Below, piece after piece: positions 1 through 9,854 of a stretch of 64,000 nt of DNA. Within the stretch, counting starts at the first letter, position 1, and the number at the start of each line of letters is the position of its first letter. The translations under genes and the position numbers were made by a program. The notes beneath the pieces are model-generated. The model was not told the DNA's origin, searched no databases, and was given only the letters and a program-made list of their open reading frames with translations. This DNA comes from Anastrepha obliqua (taxonomy: Eukaryota; Arthropoda; Insecta; Diptera; Tephritidae): assembly GCF_027943255.1 (NCBI RefSeq), contig NC_072893.1:19180001-19244000 (forward strand), in the 5' to 3' direction.

Positions 1-480
1 ATTTGAAATCTGGTGATCGTGCAGATGTTTTGCAATAGCTTTTTTGGCAATAGATTTTTTTCTTCCTTTGCTACCAAAAATTCGAAACTTACTTTCATCC
101 GAAAATTTTATTTTATTTTTCAAAATTCTGCAGGTTCCTGTATACGCTCATTTGCGAAAGCAATGCTTTTTTCCTCAAAATCCCTTCATCATACCCAGCT
201 TTTCTTAAGGCTCTTCCGGCATTTGAAGCACTAATATATTGTTGAAACCTATTCCCTATTTCATCTATTTTCACTTTTGAAGCTGCAATCTAGACATTTT
301 TCTTCACGACCCCTCTATTACTGCCTTTTTCCCTTTCTCTTCATCGACAAGGACGCCCAACTCTTGGCTCTGAAGCTATATTCGTAGTTTTGAATTACTT
401 TCCGAACTGATGCCCGTGCACTTCTTCCTTTCAGTCTTTCCACAATTTTATTATGATTTTCCTCTCGCCAATGCCAGTTT
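1..480 (-). pseudogene. Degraded Tc1-like transposase remnant
   Basis: The minus strand reads through several stops and frameshifts as a Tc1-type transposase. A helix-turn-helix-like stretch lies near 360-480 and is followed, near 82-104, by the first catalytic aspartate in the motif FSDESKFRIFGS, which is typical of Tc1 proteins. The rest of the catalytic domain would lie to the left of the window. No terminal repeat was recognised. It is certainly inactive. The assignment rests on the SDESKF motif and its surroundings. Confidence 0.5.
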
Positions 481-706
481 CTTTTCTTTCTCTTTCTATT
501 AAATAAAAATATTAATTTCCCTTACTAAAAAATCGTCCTAACAACACAAAAAGCGAATCCACAAATGATGGGTGCACACTTTTGACACTCGCTTTACTGT
601 GAATTACAGAAGCGAAATATGGAGTTTTCCAATAGTAGGCGGATGGTAAAGAGGTTTGATGCAGGGAGTGATTACTGCCCGAATGAATTATAAAAAGTAT
701 AAAATA

Positions 707-1253
707 TAGTGTTTTCCAAACAGAGGTGTTATTTTGATATTCAAAGAAAAATGCTATTTTTTAACATAAATTATCGGATGTTTATTTCATTATAAAGAGG
801 AAGGTATGCTGTTAATAGTGGAAAATAACATCAGGCAAATGAACACCACGACCACGCTTACAGGTCAATATCTTTTTCATGAAATTTTCCATAACCGAAT
901 TGCAAAGTGGCTTCCCTATGTCCTCGTTAGCCTCACGAATTCCATCTGTGAGGTCTTGAATTTACCATGGGCTGTTGGCGCAGACCTTCTCTTTCTCGTC
1001 GACTCAAAGAAAAAAGTCACAAGGTGTTAAATCACAAGATCTCGGTGGTCAATTGCGACCACCTCTTCGAGAGATAACACGGACCGGAAACTTTTCCCGT
1101 AAAAGATCAATGGTTTCGTTTGTTGTGTGGCACGTAGCGCCGTCTTGTTGAAAATAAACGTTGTCCAGATCAATACCATCCAATTCCGGCCATAAAAAAA
1201 AGTTAATCATCTCTCGATAGCGCAATCCATTCACCTGCTATTGGAAAACCCTT
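707..1253 (-). mobile_element. Internally deleted DD41D (rosa-type) mariner-like element
   Basis: A 547 bp element bounded by TA dinucleotides (705-706 and 1254-1255). Its imperfect terminal inverted repeats share the core GTTTTCCAA followed by AGGTG. Immediately inside the right end the minus strand codes for the middle of a transposase: NGLRYREMI, then the catalytic FQQDGATCHT. After one in-frame TGA comes PPRSCDLTPCDFF. There are 41 residues between the two aspartates, the DD41D spacing of the rosa subfamily described from Ceratitis. The whole N-terminal half is missing because the terminal repeat abuts the catalytic region directly. Further stops follow. It is a non-autonomous deletion derivative. 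Confidence 0.75.
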
Positions 1254-1255
1254 TA

Positions 1256-2080
1256 GTTGTGAAGACTTACTTAAAAGTGAGCGGTGTTACACCCATTTTA
1301 CAACATTTTTTAACTGTTGAATTCCTTTTCTGTGGTAATTTCTCTAATAAATTTTTATTTTTATTGGTTATTGAAATATCGAATTATCAGCATTTTTGAA
1401 ATTGGAAATTTAAATAGTCTGTCCCAGATAGCTAAGTTTATTCTCCTCGTATGTGATGTGCACAAAATTATAATTTCTCGGTGCATTATTGCAAAAGGGT
1501 GTAAAAATACAAATAAACGTTTGTATCTGCATGCGCTCGAGTGTTCTTGTCCAAACGACATTGGGCTTTCGGCGGCCAATAACCGCATCTACACCAGTCT
1601 CAGCTTCATTCGCTTTGCCAAGTGAAAATGTCCGATTGCGAGTTTATTGAGCTGCACATTAACGTCATATGAATGCATATGTGGATGTGTGTATGTGTGC
1701 ATGTATGGGTAAGGTCATGGCTCGTATAAGTGCTATGTAGAATGGTAAATGTAAGTACAATTGAAGGCAACCCTAAAGCATATTGGCATCACTTAAACGA
1801 TGATATCGATTGGTAAAAAATAGTAAAAGAATTCGAGTTTGTAGGCACTTCGTATGAAAGAAAAGGCGCGATACAATTTTTAAACATTTCTATGCAGATT
1901 TTTAAAGATTAAACTATTCTACCAACTGGGGTACTTTTTCGCAAAAAGTATATTACTTCTAATTTGTTTATTAATTAAAGCCTCGATTTTTCGTGGCATT
2001 ATCAAAGCGATCCAGCTCATTTAAAATTTATTTTTCACCGAAATATTTTGTTAGGAGTTTTAAGCTGCAAATTTTATGAT
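1256..2080. other. Intergenic stretch without recognised genes
   Basis: AT-rich, non-repetitive sequence with a short TG/CA-rich stretch near 1675-1710. An open frame at 1317-1625 has no recognisable motif and overlaps an antisense frame of similar length, so neither is called. Nothing else is supported here. Confidence 0.5.
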
Positions 2081-2099
2081 GCCGATGGAAAAAACGCAT

Positions 2100-2400
2100 C
2101 TATTTTTGTTGAATAACCTACCGCAAAAATATTTTTCCCAGTCGTCATTTTTGCGTTGCGATTGTATTAAATCATTCTGGAAATATCATTTGAAATATTC
2201 AAATTGTTGGCGGTCGATCTTGGCCAAATGTGTAGCTTCCACATAATTTTGCTTTTCCCTTATTTCCAGATGCAACTTTACAAATGCCTCCCCATTTACT
2301 AATCACTTCTTCAACCGTTTCCTCTTTGATAATCGCTGCTGGTTCTTTATCAGTTGGTTGAGTTTCGAGTTTCAAATTCCATCGGGAGCTTAAGCATTTT
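2100..2400 (-). pseudogene. Truncated spaetzle-like pseudogene (arm A)
   Basis: The reverse complement closely matches the 5' half of the pseudogene at 14190-14790. It reads AAIIKEETVEEVISKWGG, then a Lys-Ile-Asp-Arg-Gln-Gln-Phe-Glu stretch equivalent to the KIDPQQFEQF segment of the intact genes. Frameshifts and stops are present and the cystine-knot domain is lost past about 2080. It is divergently arranged to the intact gene at 2948, exactly as in arm B. It is clearly inactive. Confidence 0.7.
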
Positions 2401-2523
2401 ACTTTTAGTCCTTTCTAATGCGATTAATTTGGTGCGAGTTGTTCTGTTAACTGCCCGCTAAAAAATGAAACATTTTTTTTTTCTTTAAATTTAATTTACA
2501 TTCACATATGTAGAGACCCGTGA

Positions 2524-2533
2524 GGAAAAACCC
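2524..2533 (+). promoter_or_regulatory. kappaB-like site, distal (arm A)
   Basis: The decamer GGAAAAACCC resembles the Rel/NF-kappaB (Dorsal, Dif, Relish) binding class. It lies about 420 bp upstream of the spaetzle-like ORF and is preserved at the mirrored position 14014-14023 in arm B. Function is inferred from the motif and its conservation only. Confidence 0.4.
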
Positions 2534-2820
2534 TTTGTTTATGATATTTCTTTATATGGGTTTTTGTAAAGGTTTTTTCCAGCACCTGTGCCTGTACCAA
2601 ATACTTTTATTGCTATTGAAATCCTGCAAATGTTTCAGTGCGCTTGGGAATTCTTAATTTAAAACTTATTGTGTAATTGCGTTTAAGAGGCGTGGACAAA
2701 CCAGATGACATTTAAAATTGGGTTTTTTGTTTTATTTTCAACATAACAACAAAAACAAACCCAGTAAAAGCGAGTGAGCAGCCTGGATTATTTTGAAGGT
2801 AAACAATTACTATTAATGCC

Positions 2821-2830
2821 GGGTTTTTCC
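2821..2830 (+). promoter_or_regulatory. kappaB-like site, proximal (arm A)
   Basis: GGGTTTTTCC, the reverse complement of the distal decamer, lies 27 bp before the TATA box. It is conserved at 13711-13720 in arm B. This close spacing is usual for immune-inducible fly promoters; the regulatory role is an inference. Confidence 0.45.
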
Positions 2831-2856
2831 AAAGGTTTGCCTACCCCGAGATGAGC

Positions 2857-2862
2857 TATAAA
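2857..2862 (+). promoter_or_regulatory. TATA box of spaetzle-like gene A
   Basis: TATAAA within GAGCTATAAATCGAGC, with a plausible initiator CATTC about 32 bp downstream at 2888-2892. That leaves a 5' leader of about 60 bases before the ATG at 2948. Both elements are kept in arm B (13679-13684). Confidence 0.65.
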
Positions 2863-2947
2863 TCGAGCTGAAAGCTGACCAAATTCGCATTCGTTACCTC
2901 AGAGTTACACAGTAAATATCGTCAGTAAAATTTCGAAAATCGTCGAA

Positions 2948-3628
2948 ATGTTTAAAAATTTCTTAAAGTTGACGTTTTTATTTCTTTTGGGAATACTTCA
3001 AGTCGAAGGAAGAAAGCAGCGTGTGCCCAATGGTCATGCACCTACCAATTCACCAAGAATATACCACCTCGGAGTCGGCGTAAAAGTATCCAATGGAAGA
3101 GCAAACAGAGGAAACGATTTCATATTCATCGACGGGTACGACGACGGTGATGGCTACCAAATAATCTGCCTTGAACGAATTATTGGAATGTCATATTGTC
3201 CAGAAGTGCCAAATTATTCGGAAGCTACACAATTGGACAAGATCGACCCCCAACAATTCGAGCAGTTCAAATCTTATTTCCAGAATAATTTAATACAACC
3301 GGAAAACGTGACTAGTCGTGTGGTGGATGAGACGGGGAATTGCGTTACTAAGTCACGCGTAATTTATCCCCAGGGTGGCCTCACCAAAGAGTCCAAGTGG
3401 GTGCTGATCGTGCAACATGAGCAGCACAAGCAAGGAGTGCTAGTGAGCTGGTGTGAAAAGATTGAGTTGCCTTGCAGACATAATTGGTTGTACGGCTATT
3501 CGAGATGTAAACAACGTTTCGTCTATAAGAAATTTGTGGTATTGGTGAATGGTGTGATGATGGAGGCGATGATTAAATTACCGATCTCCTGCGAATGCGC
3601 TCTGGAAGCCGATATGGCTGAAATATAA
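2948..3628 (+). CDS. Spaetzle-like secreted pro-cytokine A
   Basis: A 226-residue, intronless open frame. Residues 1-21 form a signal peptide (basic start, hydrophobic LTFLFLLGILQVEG). A variable acidic pro-region follows with C74 and C84 (motif CLERIIGMSYCPEVPNY). Residues 125-226 match the Spaetzle cystine-knot ligand of the Toll pathway: C132, the YPQGG and KWVLIV segments, C169, C176, C187 in the CKQRF motif, then C215 and C217 near the end. The residues VTSR before V125 sit where Spaetzle is cut by its processing protease, leaving a 102-residue ligand. The family normally ends in SCCxC and has seven ligand cysteines; here the end is SCEC, giving six. Role by family: extracellular ligand for a Toll receptor in immunity or patterning. 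It has a TATA box, two kappaB-like sites and a polyadenylation signal. The paralogue is at 12912-13613. Confidence 0.82.
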   Translation: MFKNFLKLTFLFLLGILQVEGRKQRVPNGHAPTNSPRIYHLGVGVKVSNGRANRGNDFIFIDGYDDGDGYQIICLERIIGMSYCPEVPNYSEATQLDKIDPQQFEQFKSYFQNNLIQPENVTSRVVDETGNCVTKSRVIYPQGGLTKESKWVLIVQHEQHKQGVLVSWCEKIELPCRHNWLYGYSRCKQRFVYKKFVVLVNGVMMEAMIKLPISCECALEADMAEI

Positions 3629-3711
3629 ATCTAAAGTTTATAGTGAATTTATTTAAATATTGATTTTAATTTATATGTTTATATATTAAATGTAATTTAA
3701 AAAAAAATTTA

Positions 3712-3717
3712 AATAAA
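3712..3717 (+). terminator. Polyadenylation signal of spaetzle-like gene A
   Basis: AATAAA 84 bases after the stop codon, within an AT-rich 3' region, at a normal distance for a short fly 3' UTR. Confidence 0.5.
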
Positions 3718-3859
3718 TTTTTCTTCAGCATTCAAAAAATAATTCAAGAAATATTTGCTTTTAAGTTTAAAAACTGATTATGACCTAACAATATGCGGGT
3801 TGGTCTAAAATTGTTTGGTATTAGGGCTGCTCACAACCCATAGGTACTCGTATTTCAAA

Positions 3860-4290
3860 AGTGACGCTTGTATGTCCGTACTGAATAATTTCTAGACACT
3901 ACATTTTTTACGTCATCTTTCACATTTGTCGAGTAGATAGGTATAAAATTTTAAACGATACAACAGTGCCTTTCAATTATTGATACTTATTTGGAAAATA
4001 GTTGGCCTTTAAGAACAACACATCACAGAATTCGTCATATTCTCGGTGGAAATAATTGTCTGAATGAGTCGACAATTCACAGGTTGGTGTAAAATTTTCA
4101 AGAAACTGCTTCTGTTGAGTATAGAAAAAGGACTGGTACACCAAAAAACTGGTCGTTCTATTGAGAATATTGTTGCTGTAGTACAAAGTGTCGCTGGGTC
4201 ACCTTCAATACCGATACGAGTATTTCGACTTTTTCAACAATTAGGCATTCAAGCAGCGATTGTTTGCGAATTTTATCCATCGTAAAATGT
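3860..4290 (+). pseudogene. DD41D/mariner-like element, 5' end and transposase N-terminus
   Basis: The plus strand encodes fragments of a helix-turn-helix transposase N-terminus: the equivalent of NESTIQRLVKKF near 4055-4095, then a KTGRSIENIVAVVQSVAG stretch and a QQLGIQ motif. The leader from about 3885 is homologous to the leader of the inverted copy at 46790-47095, including a shared TGAATAATT...TAGAC block. The catalytic domain is absent and frames shift repeatedly. It is grouped with the rosa-type elements because their N-termini have this layout; the exact subfamily is uncertain. Confidence 0.55.
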
Positions 4291-4990
4291 TGGACATCTA
4301 AATGATGCCATTTTTCACTTGTAATTCTCGTCGTGTTTGAAAATAAATATTGAAACTTCAAAGAATTTTTAGAAATTTTTATATATTTTATTTTAAAACA
4401 ATATTCAGGCGCATCGTTTTTTGCTTGCATTAGGGTATTTTTAAACATATCAATACAACAAACAAAATGTATATGTAAATATATTCACCGTTGCTGTTTA
4501 CAACCTCTTCCCACCTCTCGACCAATTTGTTGATGTCGTTCCGCCAAAAGTCACCTGTTCTGGTGTCAAAGAAGCCAGCTGAGCCAGTTTTTAAGGACCT
4601 CTTTGTTATCGAAGTTAAGGCTCTTCATATGGTTTGATAGGGAGCGGAAAATATGGTAATCGGCTGGTGCAAGGTCCGGAGAAAAAGGCAGAAGCTGAAC
4701 GACCTCCCATTTGAGCTCTTCGAGTGCGGCTTTGACGTCTTGTGCAACATTTGGCCTGGCTTTGTCGTGAAGGAGTTTGGTTTAACCACGTCGATCAGGT
4801 ATTTTCAGTCGAATAGCCTCATTCATACGGCGTAGCTAGGCAATGTAAAGCTTCTTGTTGACATGCCAATCTTTTCGAACATTTCCCAGTGCACCATGCC
4901 CAGTCCCACCAAAACATCTTGACCTTCTTTGGTGGAAGAACCGACTTGACTCTCGGCTTTGGCGTATCTCCTGGAGCCAGCCACTGCTCT

Positions 4991-5460
4991 TGTTAAGGGT
5001 TTAAGGTTTATTTTCGCACAATTTGGGCTCACCCTAACTTTATTTTCGCATCACCCACAATTTGGGCTCACCCTATTCCTTTCACTTCTCTATCGCTCAC
5101 ATTTCATTTCATCGTTCACTTCGCTCTTCGCTGCTTTACACATTGTTGTTATCACTAACTGATCATTATTTTGTGCAGAATTTAGTACATCTGCATTGCC
5201 AACAACATACATGCACATCGATACATATGTATGCCGAAAAATAACATAAATCCCATGTCGCATCGTCTTCGCATGATCTTCCCTTCACCTAGCATCGATA
5301 AAGGGATAGCGGTGCCCAAAACCATTATAAAAGGACCAGCCTACGCACCTTTTGATACAGTTTCAGACAGTTTCGTTTTCGTTTGCCATCACAGCTCCCC
5401 CGGTATCGTTTTAATTTGCGGATAAAATTGAAGTCAACTGGGTTGGCCAGTCATCATCCA
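4991..5460 (+). mobile_element. Solo LTR of a retrovirus-like retrotransposon
   Basis: A 470 bp insertion beginning TGTTAAGGGT and ending CATCATCCA, so it has canonical TG...CA ends. It is flanked by an exact 5 bp direct repeat GCTCT (4986-4990 and 5461-5465). It interrupts the mariner coding sequence between its KWCLCINMKQRE and QWLAPGDT segments, and removing it with one GCTCT restores continuity. There is no coding sequence inside. It holds a short internal direct repeat (CACAATTTGGGCTCACCCTA at 5017 and 5056) and a TATA-type promoter. Gypsy, BEL and Copia groups all fit a 5 bp duplication, so the group is open. Confidence 0.88.
5326..5332 (+). promoter_or_regulatory. LTR promoter (TATA box)
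   Basis: TATAAAA followed by GG, with an initiator-like ACAGTTT about 33 bp downstream at 5357-5363. This spacing fits RNA polymerase II initiation inside the LTR and gives its likely transcription direction as plus, opposite to the mariner it sits in. Confidence 0.5.
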
Positions 5461-5989
5461 GCTCTCTTTGCTTCATATTGATGCATAGGCACCATTTCTT
5501 ATCTCTCTTGGCAATTTGCTACAAAAAGCGGTGTTTATGACCGCGTGTTGCTGGATGGCGGGCGAGATGCTGAGAAGAAATTTGAAGGCGACTTTCTTTG
5601 TTTTTTTTTTCGTTGAGCTCGTGAGGTACCCAGGCTCCCAATTTTTCGGTAAATCCCATTGAATGAAGATGATTGAGAATCGTTTTATGATCGCGGCTCA
5701 TGTTTTCCGCCAATTCACGATTCTGTGTTCCGTTCTCCTTCAACAGTGGTTTGAGACGTTCTTCATCGACTTCAGAAGATCTTCCGCTGTTGAACGAGTC
5801 ATCGACGTCAAAGTCGCCGCTCGCCATTTGCGAACTGTACGAACCATTTCCGTGCTGTAGACTCGCCTATGACACCTTCTCCATGCTAGTCGCAAATGTC
5901 CCGGGGTGCATCGGCAGATTTTCGACCTCGATGAAAAGCGAAGAAGAGGAGATGTCGACAGTGTTGATTTTTGACTCCTGAGTATTCTA

Positions 5990-6724
5990 TTTCTAGACCT
6001 TAAAACTAATAAAAAGTTAATTAACTCTAAAATACAATTAACATAGTTTTGTAATGCACAAAGAATTCTATCAATTGAATACTTACCCTTTGCCAAACAA
6101 CAAACAAATCGTAGTAAAATAAAAGAAAATACAAAAACGCTATGAACCTATTCCCCAACACAACACTATCGCTATTTAAAATTTAATTATTCTGCCAAAG
6201 CAAAAGTTGCACACTATCATTTCGGTATTAATTTAAGCCACCGGAAATCCTTTACAAATACGAGAAATCCAATGCATTTTGCCGTGCAAACAAAATATTT
6301 ACATAAAGTAAATATTTATTTACATATATTGTAGTAAATATTTATCAGTTGCATTTAGAAAAAAAAAAATAGTCGGAACCAAATTAAATTTAATTTATTC
6401 CTTTCAATAGTAGCAGATTTTACATGAGAAAATGCAGAGCGAAGCAATAATAGAATTCATTACATGTTTGTATGTATGTATGTGTGGAAAATTATGCGTA
6501 ATATTCATTGATATGTGAATTAATTTGCTTTGTTGTTGTGTTCTTGTTTTAATAACAAATTGTATAATAAATATAATCGATATAATTGGCTTAAAGATAA
6601 GTGAAAACAAATGAAAATAAAAATATCCCTGACAAGGTTAATTTGCGTTAATTATTGACTGTTGGTTTTAAAAAGTGGTGTTTGAATATTTCGGTTTAAA
6701 TGCAAACACACATTCATACATAAG
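5990..6724. other. AT-rich stretch without genes
   Basis: Homopolymer and TA-rich sequence next to the mariner 5' end, including ATTTATTTACATATATTGTAG-type runs and TATG/TGTA microsatellite-like steps near 6470. No open frame with recognisable content was seen, and the mariner terminal repeat could not be identified. Confidence 0.5.
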
Positions 6725-6726
6725 TA

Positions 6727-6941
6727 CCTCACAGAAATAAGTATATGTGCAAACTTTTTTATACCGTTATCTTTCTTGATAGTAACGGTACAATTTTGTT
6801 TGGTATGCCAAAGTCTGCATTTGCAGTCCAACTTAACTATTCGCTTGAAAAATTCTTCTTTAGCAATTATTCTTAGTACCGTTATTACAAATTTGTGTTG
6901 CGAGCTTTGGTTTTCATATTAAATAAGTATTTGTGCATTCA
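6727..6941 (+). repeat. Left long terminal repeat region of the Tc3-like element
   Basis: Outer site 6727-6751 and inner site 6911-6936 share AAATAAGTAT(A/T)TGTGCA. Between them is a small hairpin-forming sequence, TACCGTTA and TAACGGTA at 6761-6790. The inner site continues to match the right inner site (TTTCATAT...AAATAAGTAT). These are candidate transposase binding sites. Confidence 0.7.
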
Positions 6942-7674
6942 GAGATCAGTAATGATTTGGCAAGCATAGAGAGCAAGTTATCAAAAAATTTTGTATTATT
7001 TACGTTGGTATCATAAAGTAAAATGTAATAAAATAGATTACTTCTCTTGAACAAAGAATAATTGAATTATTGATGCGTTAATCTGTAGAATGCCACATGG
7101 AAGACATTTATCTGATGAAGAGCGTGGTCTGATTAAAGGGCTAAGCGAAAGTCGCAACTAACATTGACCGCAGATGCAAACGAGAAATTCGACGTCTGGC
7201 TGCTCAAAAAGAAATGGCTGGCAAGGAAATCAAACACCATTTGACTCTTGGGGGGGTAACGTTTTTAAATTTTTTTTTTGAATTTTTTTTTTTATTTGAT
7301 TTTTTAAATGAAGAACCTTTCAATAATATTCTGTGAAAATTGTAGATGAATCGGAGCAAAACTTACAAAGTTACAACCATGTAAGTGTTGCTACCTACCT
7401 GGCTCAACCGCGCGCCATTTGTACCTAGCAACTGTTTCGCTCACTATATATTCTCTTTCACAGAAGATCATTTACCGACTGTAGACAACATCTACGACTA
7501 TAAGTACATAGTGCCCTCAGGCGATATAATGCCATAATAACAATAATAATAATAATAATAATAACAGTTATAATAACAATGAAAGTAAACATTCGATCGA
7601 ACAAAAATACACGTGTGTTTTCTGCATCATTTCAGTTCCGTTTTCGTTAAGGTTTGTGTTAAATTATTGCTAAA

Positions 7675-9445
7675 ATGCCTAAAAAAGTGACAAGATCGGA
7701 TAGAAAATCATCTGGTTCCAGATTATATCGGCCTAGAAAAATTGTTCCTCCGGTAAAACGTCCAAGTGAAGACGTGCCAGCAAGTAGCGCGTCAGCTAAA
7801 AAAATAAAAGTGACCGTTGAAGAGCAAGTTACGGAAGATCTTGAAAAAAACTATCGGATAATGGATTTTTTATTAGACTTTTCGACAATTGCTATGCTAG
7901 TAAAATATGTAAAATGTGATGGAAGTGTAAAATTTTCATCGACTAAGAAAGAAGGCCTTGGATTTACGATCAAAGTATCGTGCGATAGCTGTAAACAGAT
8001 TTCAAACGTTCCGTCTAGTGCAAGAATAAACTCTGGTGTTTACGAAGTTAATTATCGGTTTGCTTTCGTGATGAGGATATTAGGCCTTGGATTAGCTGGC
8101 TGCGAAAAATTTTGCGGCTTGATGGATTTGTCTACTAGCTTTATATCAAGACCAAGGTACAATGAATACATGAAAAAAATGTGCTCGACTGTAAGAGAAG
8201 TAGCGAATCGCTTTTTTTCATCTGCTACAAAAGAAGAAAAAGCAGCGACAGCCACAGAAAAAAACACTGACGATGCCGACGAACTCACTGTCTCAGGCGA
8301 CGGAACATGGAAGAAAAGAGGCTTCTCATCTTTATTCGGCGTCACCTCGTTAATCGGTTACTTCGGTTAGTTCATACTGTCACGAATGTAAAACTTGGGA
8401 AAGTAAATTAGACTCCGCCGAATACGAAGAGTGGCATGAAGCCCATGTAGATGCTGGAAAGTGTCAGGCAAATCATACTGGTGCAGCTGGAAATATGGAG
8501 GTCGAAGCGATAAAGGCCATGTTTCAACGCTCGATAAATAATGGCGTGCGATATCGCAACTACATCGGCGACGGCGACTCTAAAGCTTACTCTGGATTAG
8601 TGAATTCCAAGCCGTATGGTGATGATTTTTCAATAATGAAAAAAGAATGTGTAGGGCATGTCCAAAAAAGAATGGGCACTCGTCTGCGTGACATAGTCAA
8701 AAAGACCGTTGTAGATACCGAGACTAAAGCTGGAAAAAATATCAAAAGAAAGAGTTTATCTGGTAAAGGGAAGCTTACGGCTAAAATGATTGATAAACTG
8801 ACGGTATACTACGGTTTCGCGATTAGACGTTACTCTGATTCCGTGGAAAATATGCGAAATACTATTTGGGCAACGTTTTTTCACTACAGTTCAACGAATG
8901 AGAATCCTCAGCACGAAAAATGCTCGGGTGGTGCGGACTCGTGGTGCGAATGGCAAAAAGCTGCAGCTGCTAATACATTGAAATCGTTTAAACACACATA
9001 CAGTGCTCTTCCCGAGGATGTTTTGGATGCCATCAAGCTTATCTATGAAGATCTGAGCAAAGATGCCCTCCTGGAGCGATGTGTCGGAGGCTTTACGCAA
9101 AACAACAACGAAAGTTTGAACCAACTTATTTGGAAAATTTCACCAAAGCATTTGAGTGAAGGTTCTGTCATCGTTGAGATTGCATCTTATGTGACAGCCT
9201 GTGTCTTCAATGAAGGCTGTTTTGCTTTGTTAACAATCATGCAAGATATGGGAATCAGTAGTGAGCCAAGCGCTCATGAATGGGCGAGGTCAACTGACGC
9301 GATGCGTATAGATCGAGCGGAGCAGGAAGCTGAGAAACAAACTAAGGAAGGCAGGATTCGGCGAAGACAGGATCAAAAAGCTGCATCAGACAGCTTGGAT
9401 GACAGCGATATCCTTTATGGACCTGGTATCGACGATTCAGTGTGA
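7675..9445 (+). pseudogene. Mutator-like/Kolobok transposase, single lesion
   Basis: Two frames, 7675-8370 (231 residues) and the continuation from about 8373 to 9445, together span a near full-length protein of the arthropod 'Mutator-like transposase domain' type. The basic N-terminus has nuclear-localisation-like KRPSED and KKIKV patches. Conserved blocks follow: YRIMDFLLDFS, a CDSCKQIS zinc-knuckle-like motif, VNYRFAFVMRILGLG, KFCGLMDLS, SGDGTWKKRGFSSL (likely first acidic residue), CHECKTW with downstream H and C, YIGDGDSKAY (second acidic residue), CVGHVQKRMGTRL, YYGFAIRR, WATFFHYSS and FTQNNNESLNQLIW. It ends with a charged tail and YGPGIDD. At about 8370-8378 a short deletion removes a few residues and shifts frame. 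Otherwise there are no stops, so inactivation may be recent. No intron is needed. Confidence 0.8.
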
Positions 9446-9541
9446 GGTAAGCCAATAAAATCCGCTTATAAACGGTTTACTCTGATTTTTTTTGTATTTA
9501 AAACTTTAAAGCGTTTTTCCCACAACTTACGTTTTCAAAGT

Positions 9542-9854
9542 CGGTGCCCCTCATAACTTTGAAACTACTGCACCGATCCTTTTGAAATTTTGAACGCTTT
9601 TTCTGTAGATGTTTTACAAGGTAACGCCGAAGAGTTTTTTTTTCGAATTTGTTGATACTTTTGTTTTTACGGTAACTAATTCACCGATTTTTTACGCGAA
9701 AATCGTGTTTTTGACTTTAACGTGTTCCCAAAAATCGAAAAATTTTTAATTTCAAAAAACCCTCTGGGCGTTACCCGGAGAAAACGATTATCTAACGAAA
9801 TAACTTTGGTTTTTTGATTTCAGATGATTTAACACCGAGTTATGAGGGGCACCG
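9542..9854. repeat. Perfect 17 bp inverted repeat, 3' of the transposase gene
   Basis: CGGTGCCCCTCATAACT (9542-9558) and its exact reverse complement (9838-9854) enclose 279 bp of AT-rich sequence that itself contains CGTTAC/GTAACG-type partial pairings. It could be the ends of a small non-autonomous element or a subterminal hairpin of the surrounding transposon. No coding content is present. Confidence 0.7.

Larger units (their letters stand above)
2080..3640 (+). repeat. Arm A of a large inverted duplication carrying a spaetzle-like gene
   Basis: This block is repeated in opposite orientation at about 12905-14480. In order, the shared parts are a spaetzle-like pseudogene fragment on the minus strand, a common upstream region of about 550 bp, and an intact spaetzle-like gene on the plus strand. 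Long near-identical runs occur in both the upstream and the coding parts, for example around 2515-2600 compared with 13960-14045. The outer edge near 2080 is where the pseudogene similarity to arm B ends. Confidence 0.85.
4430..5990 (-). mobile_element. Mariner (DD34D) pseudo-element split by a solo LTR
   Basis: On the minus strand the coding order is recognisable over the full length once the LTR at 4991-5460 is set aside. An N-terminal domain (ARKWFVQFANG, then GDFDVDDSFNSGR) is followed by ENMSRDHKTILNHLHSMGF, then GAWVPHELNEK, and GDEKW degraded to RDKKW. After the LTR come QWLAPGDTPKPRVKS, LLHDKARPNVAQDVKAAL, LPFSPDLAPADYHIF and a tail WRNDINKLVERWEEVVNSNG. The last two aspartates are 34 residues apart, the mariner signature. 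Frameshifts near 5830, 4900 and 4830 and several stops disable it. Confidence 0.8.

Noticed and set aside
1317..1625. 102-codon plus frame and the overlapping minus frame 1361-1588
   Set aside because: No domain, no start context, and equal-length antisense frame; typical chance frames in AT-rich DNA.
5017..5075. Tandem repeat as an independent element
   Set aside because: The duplicated CACAATTTGGGCTCACCC block lies wholly inside the solo LTR and is explained as part of it.
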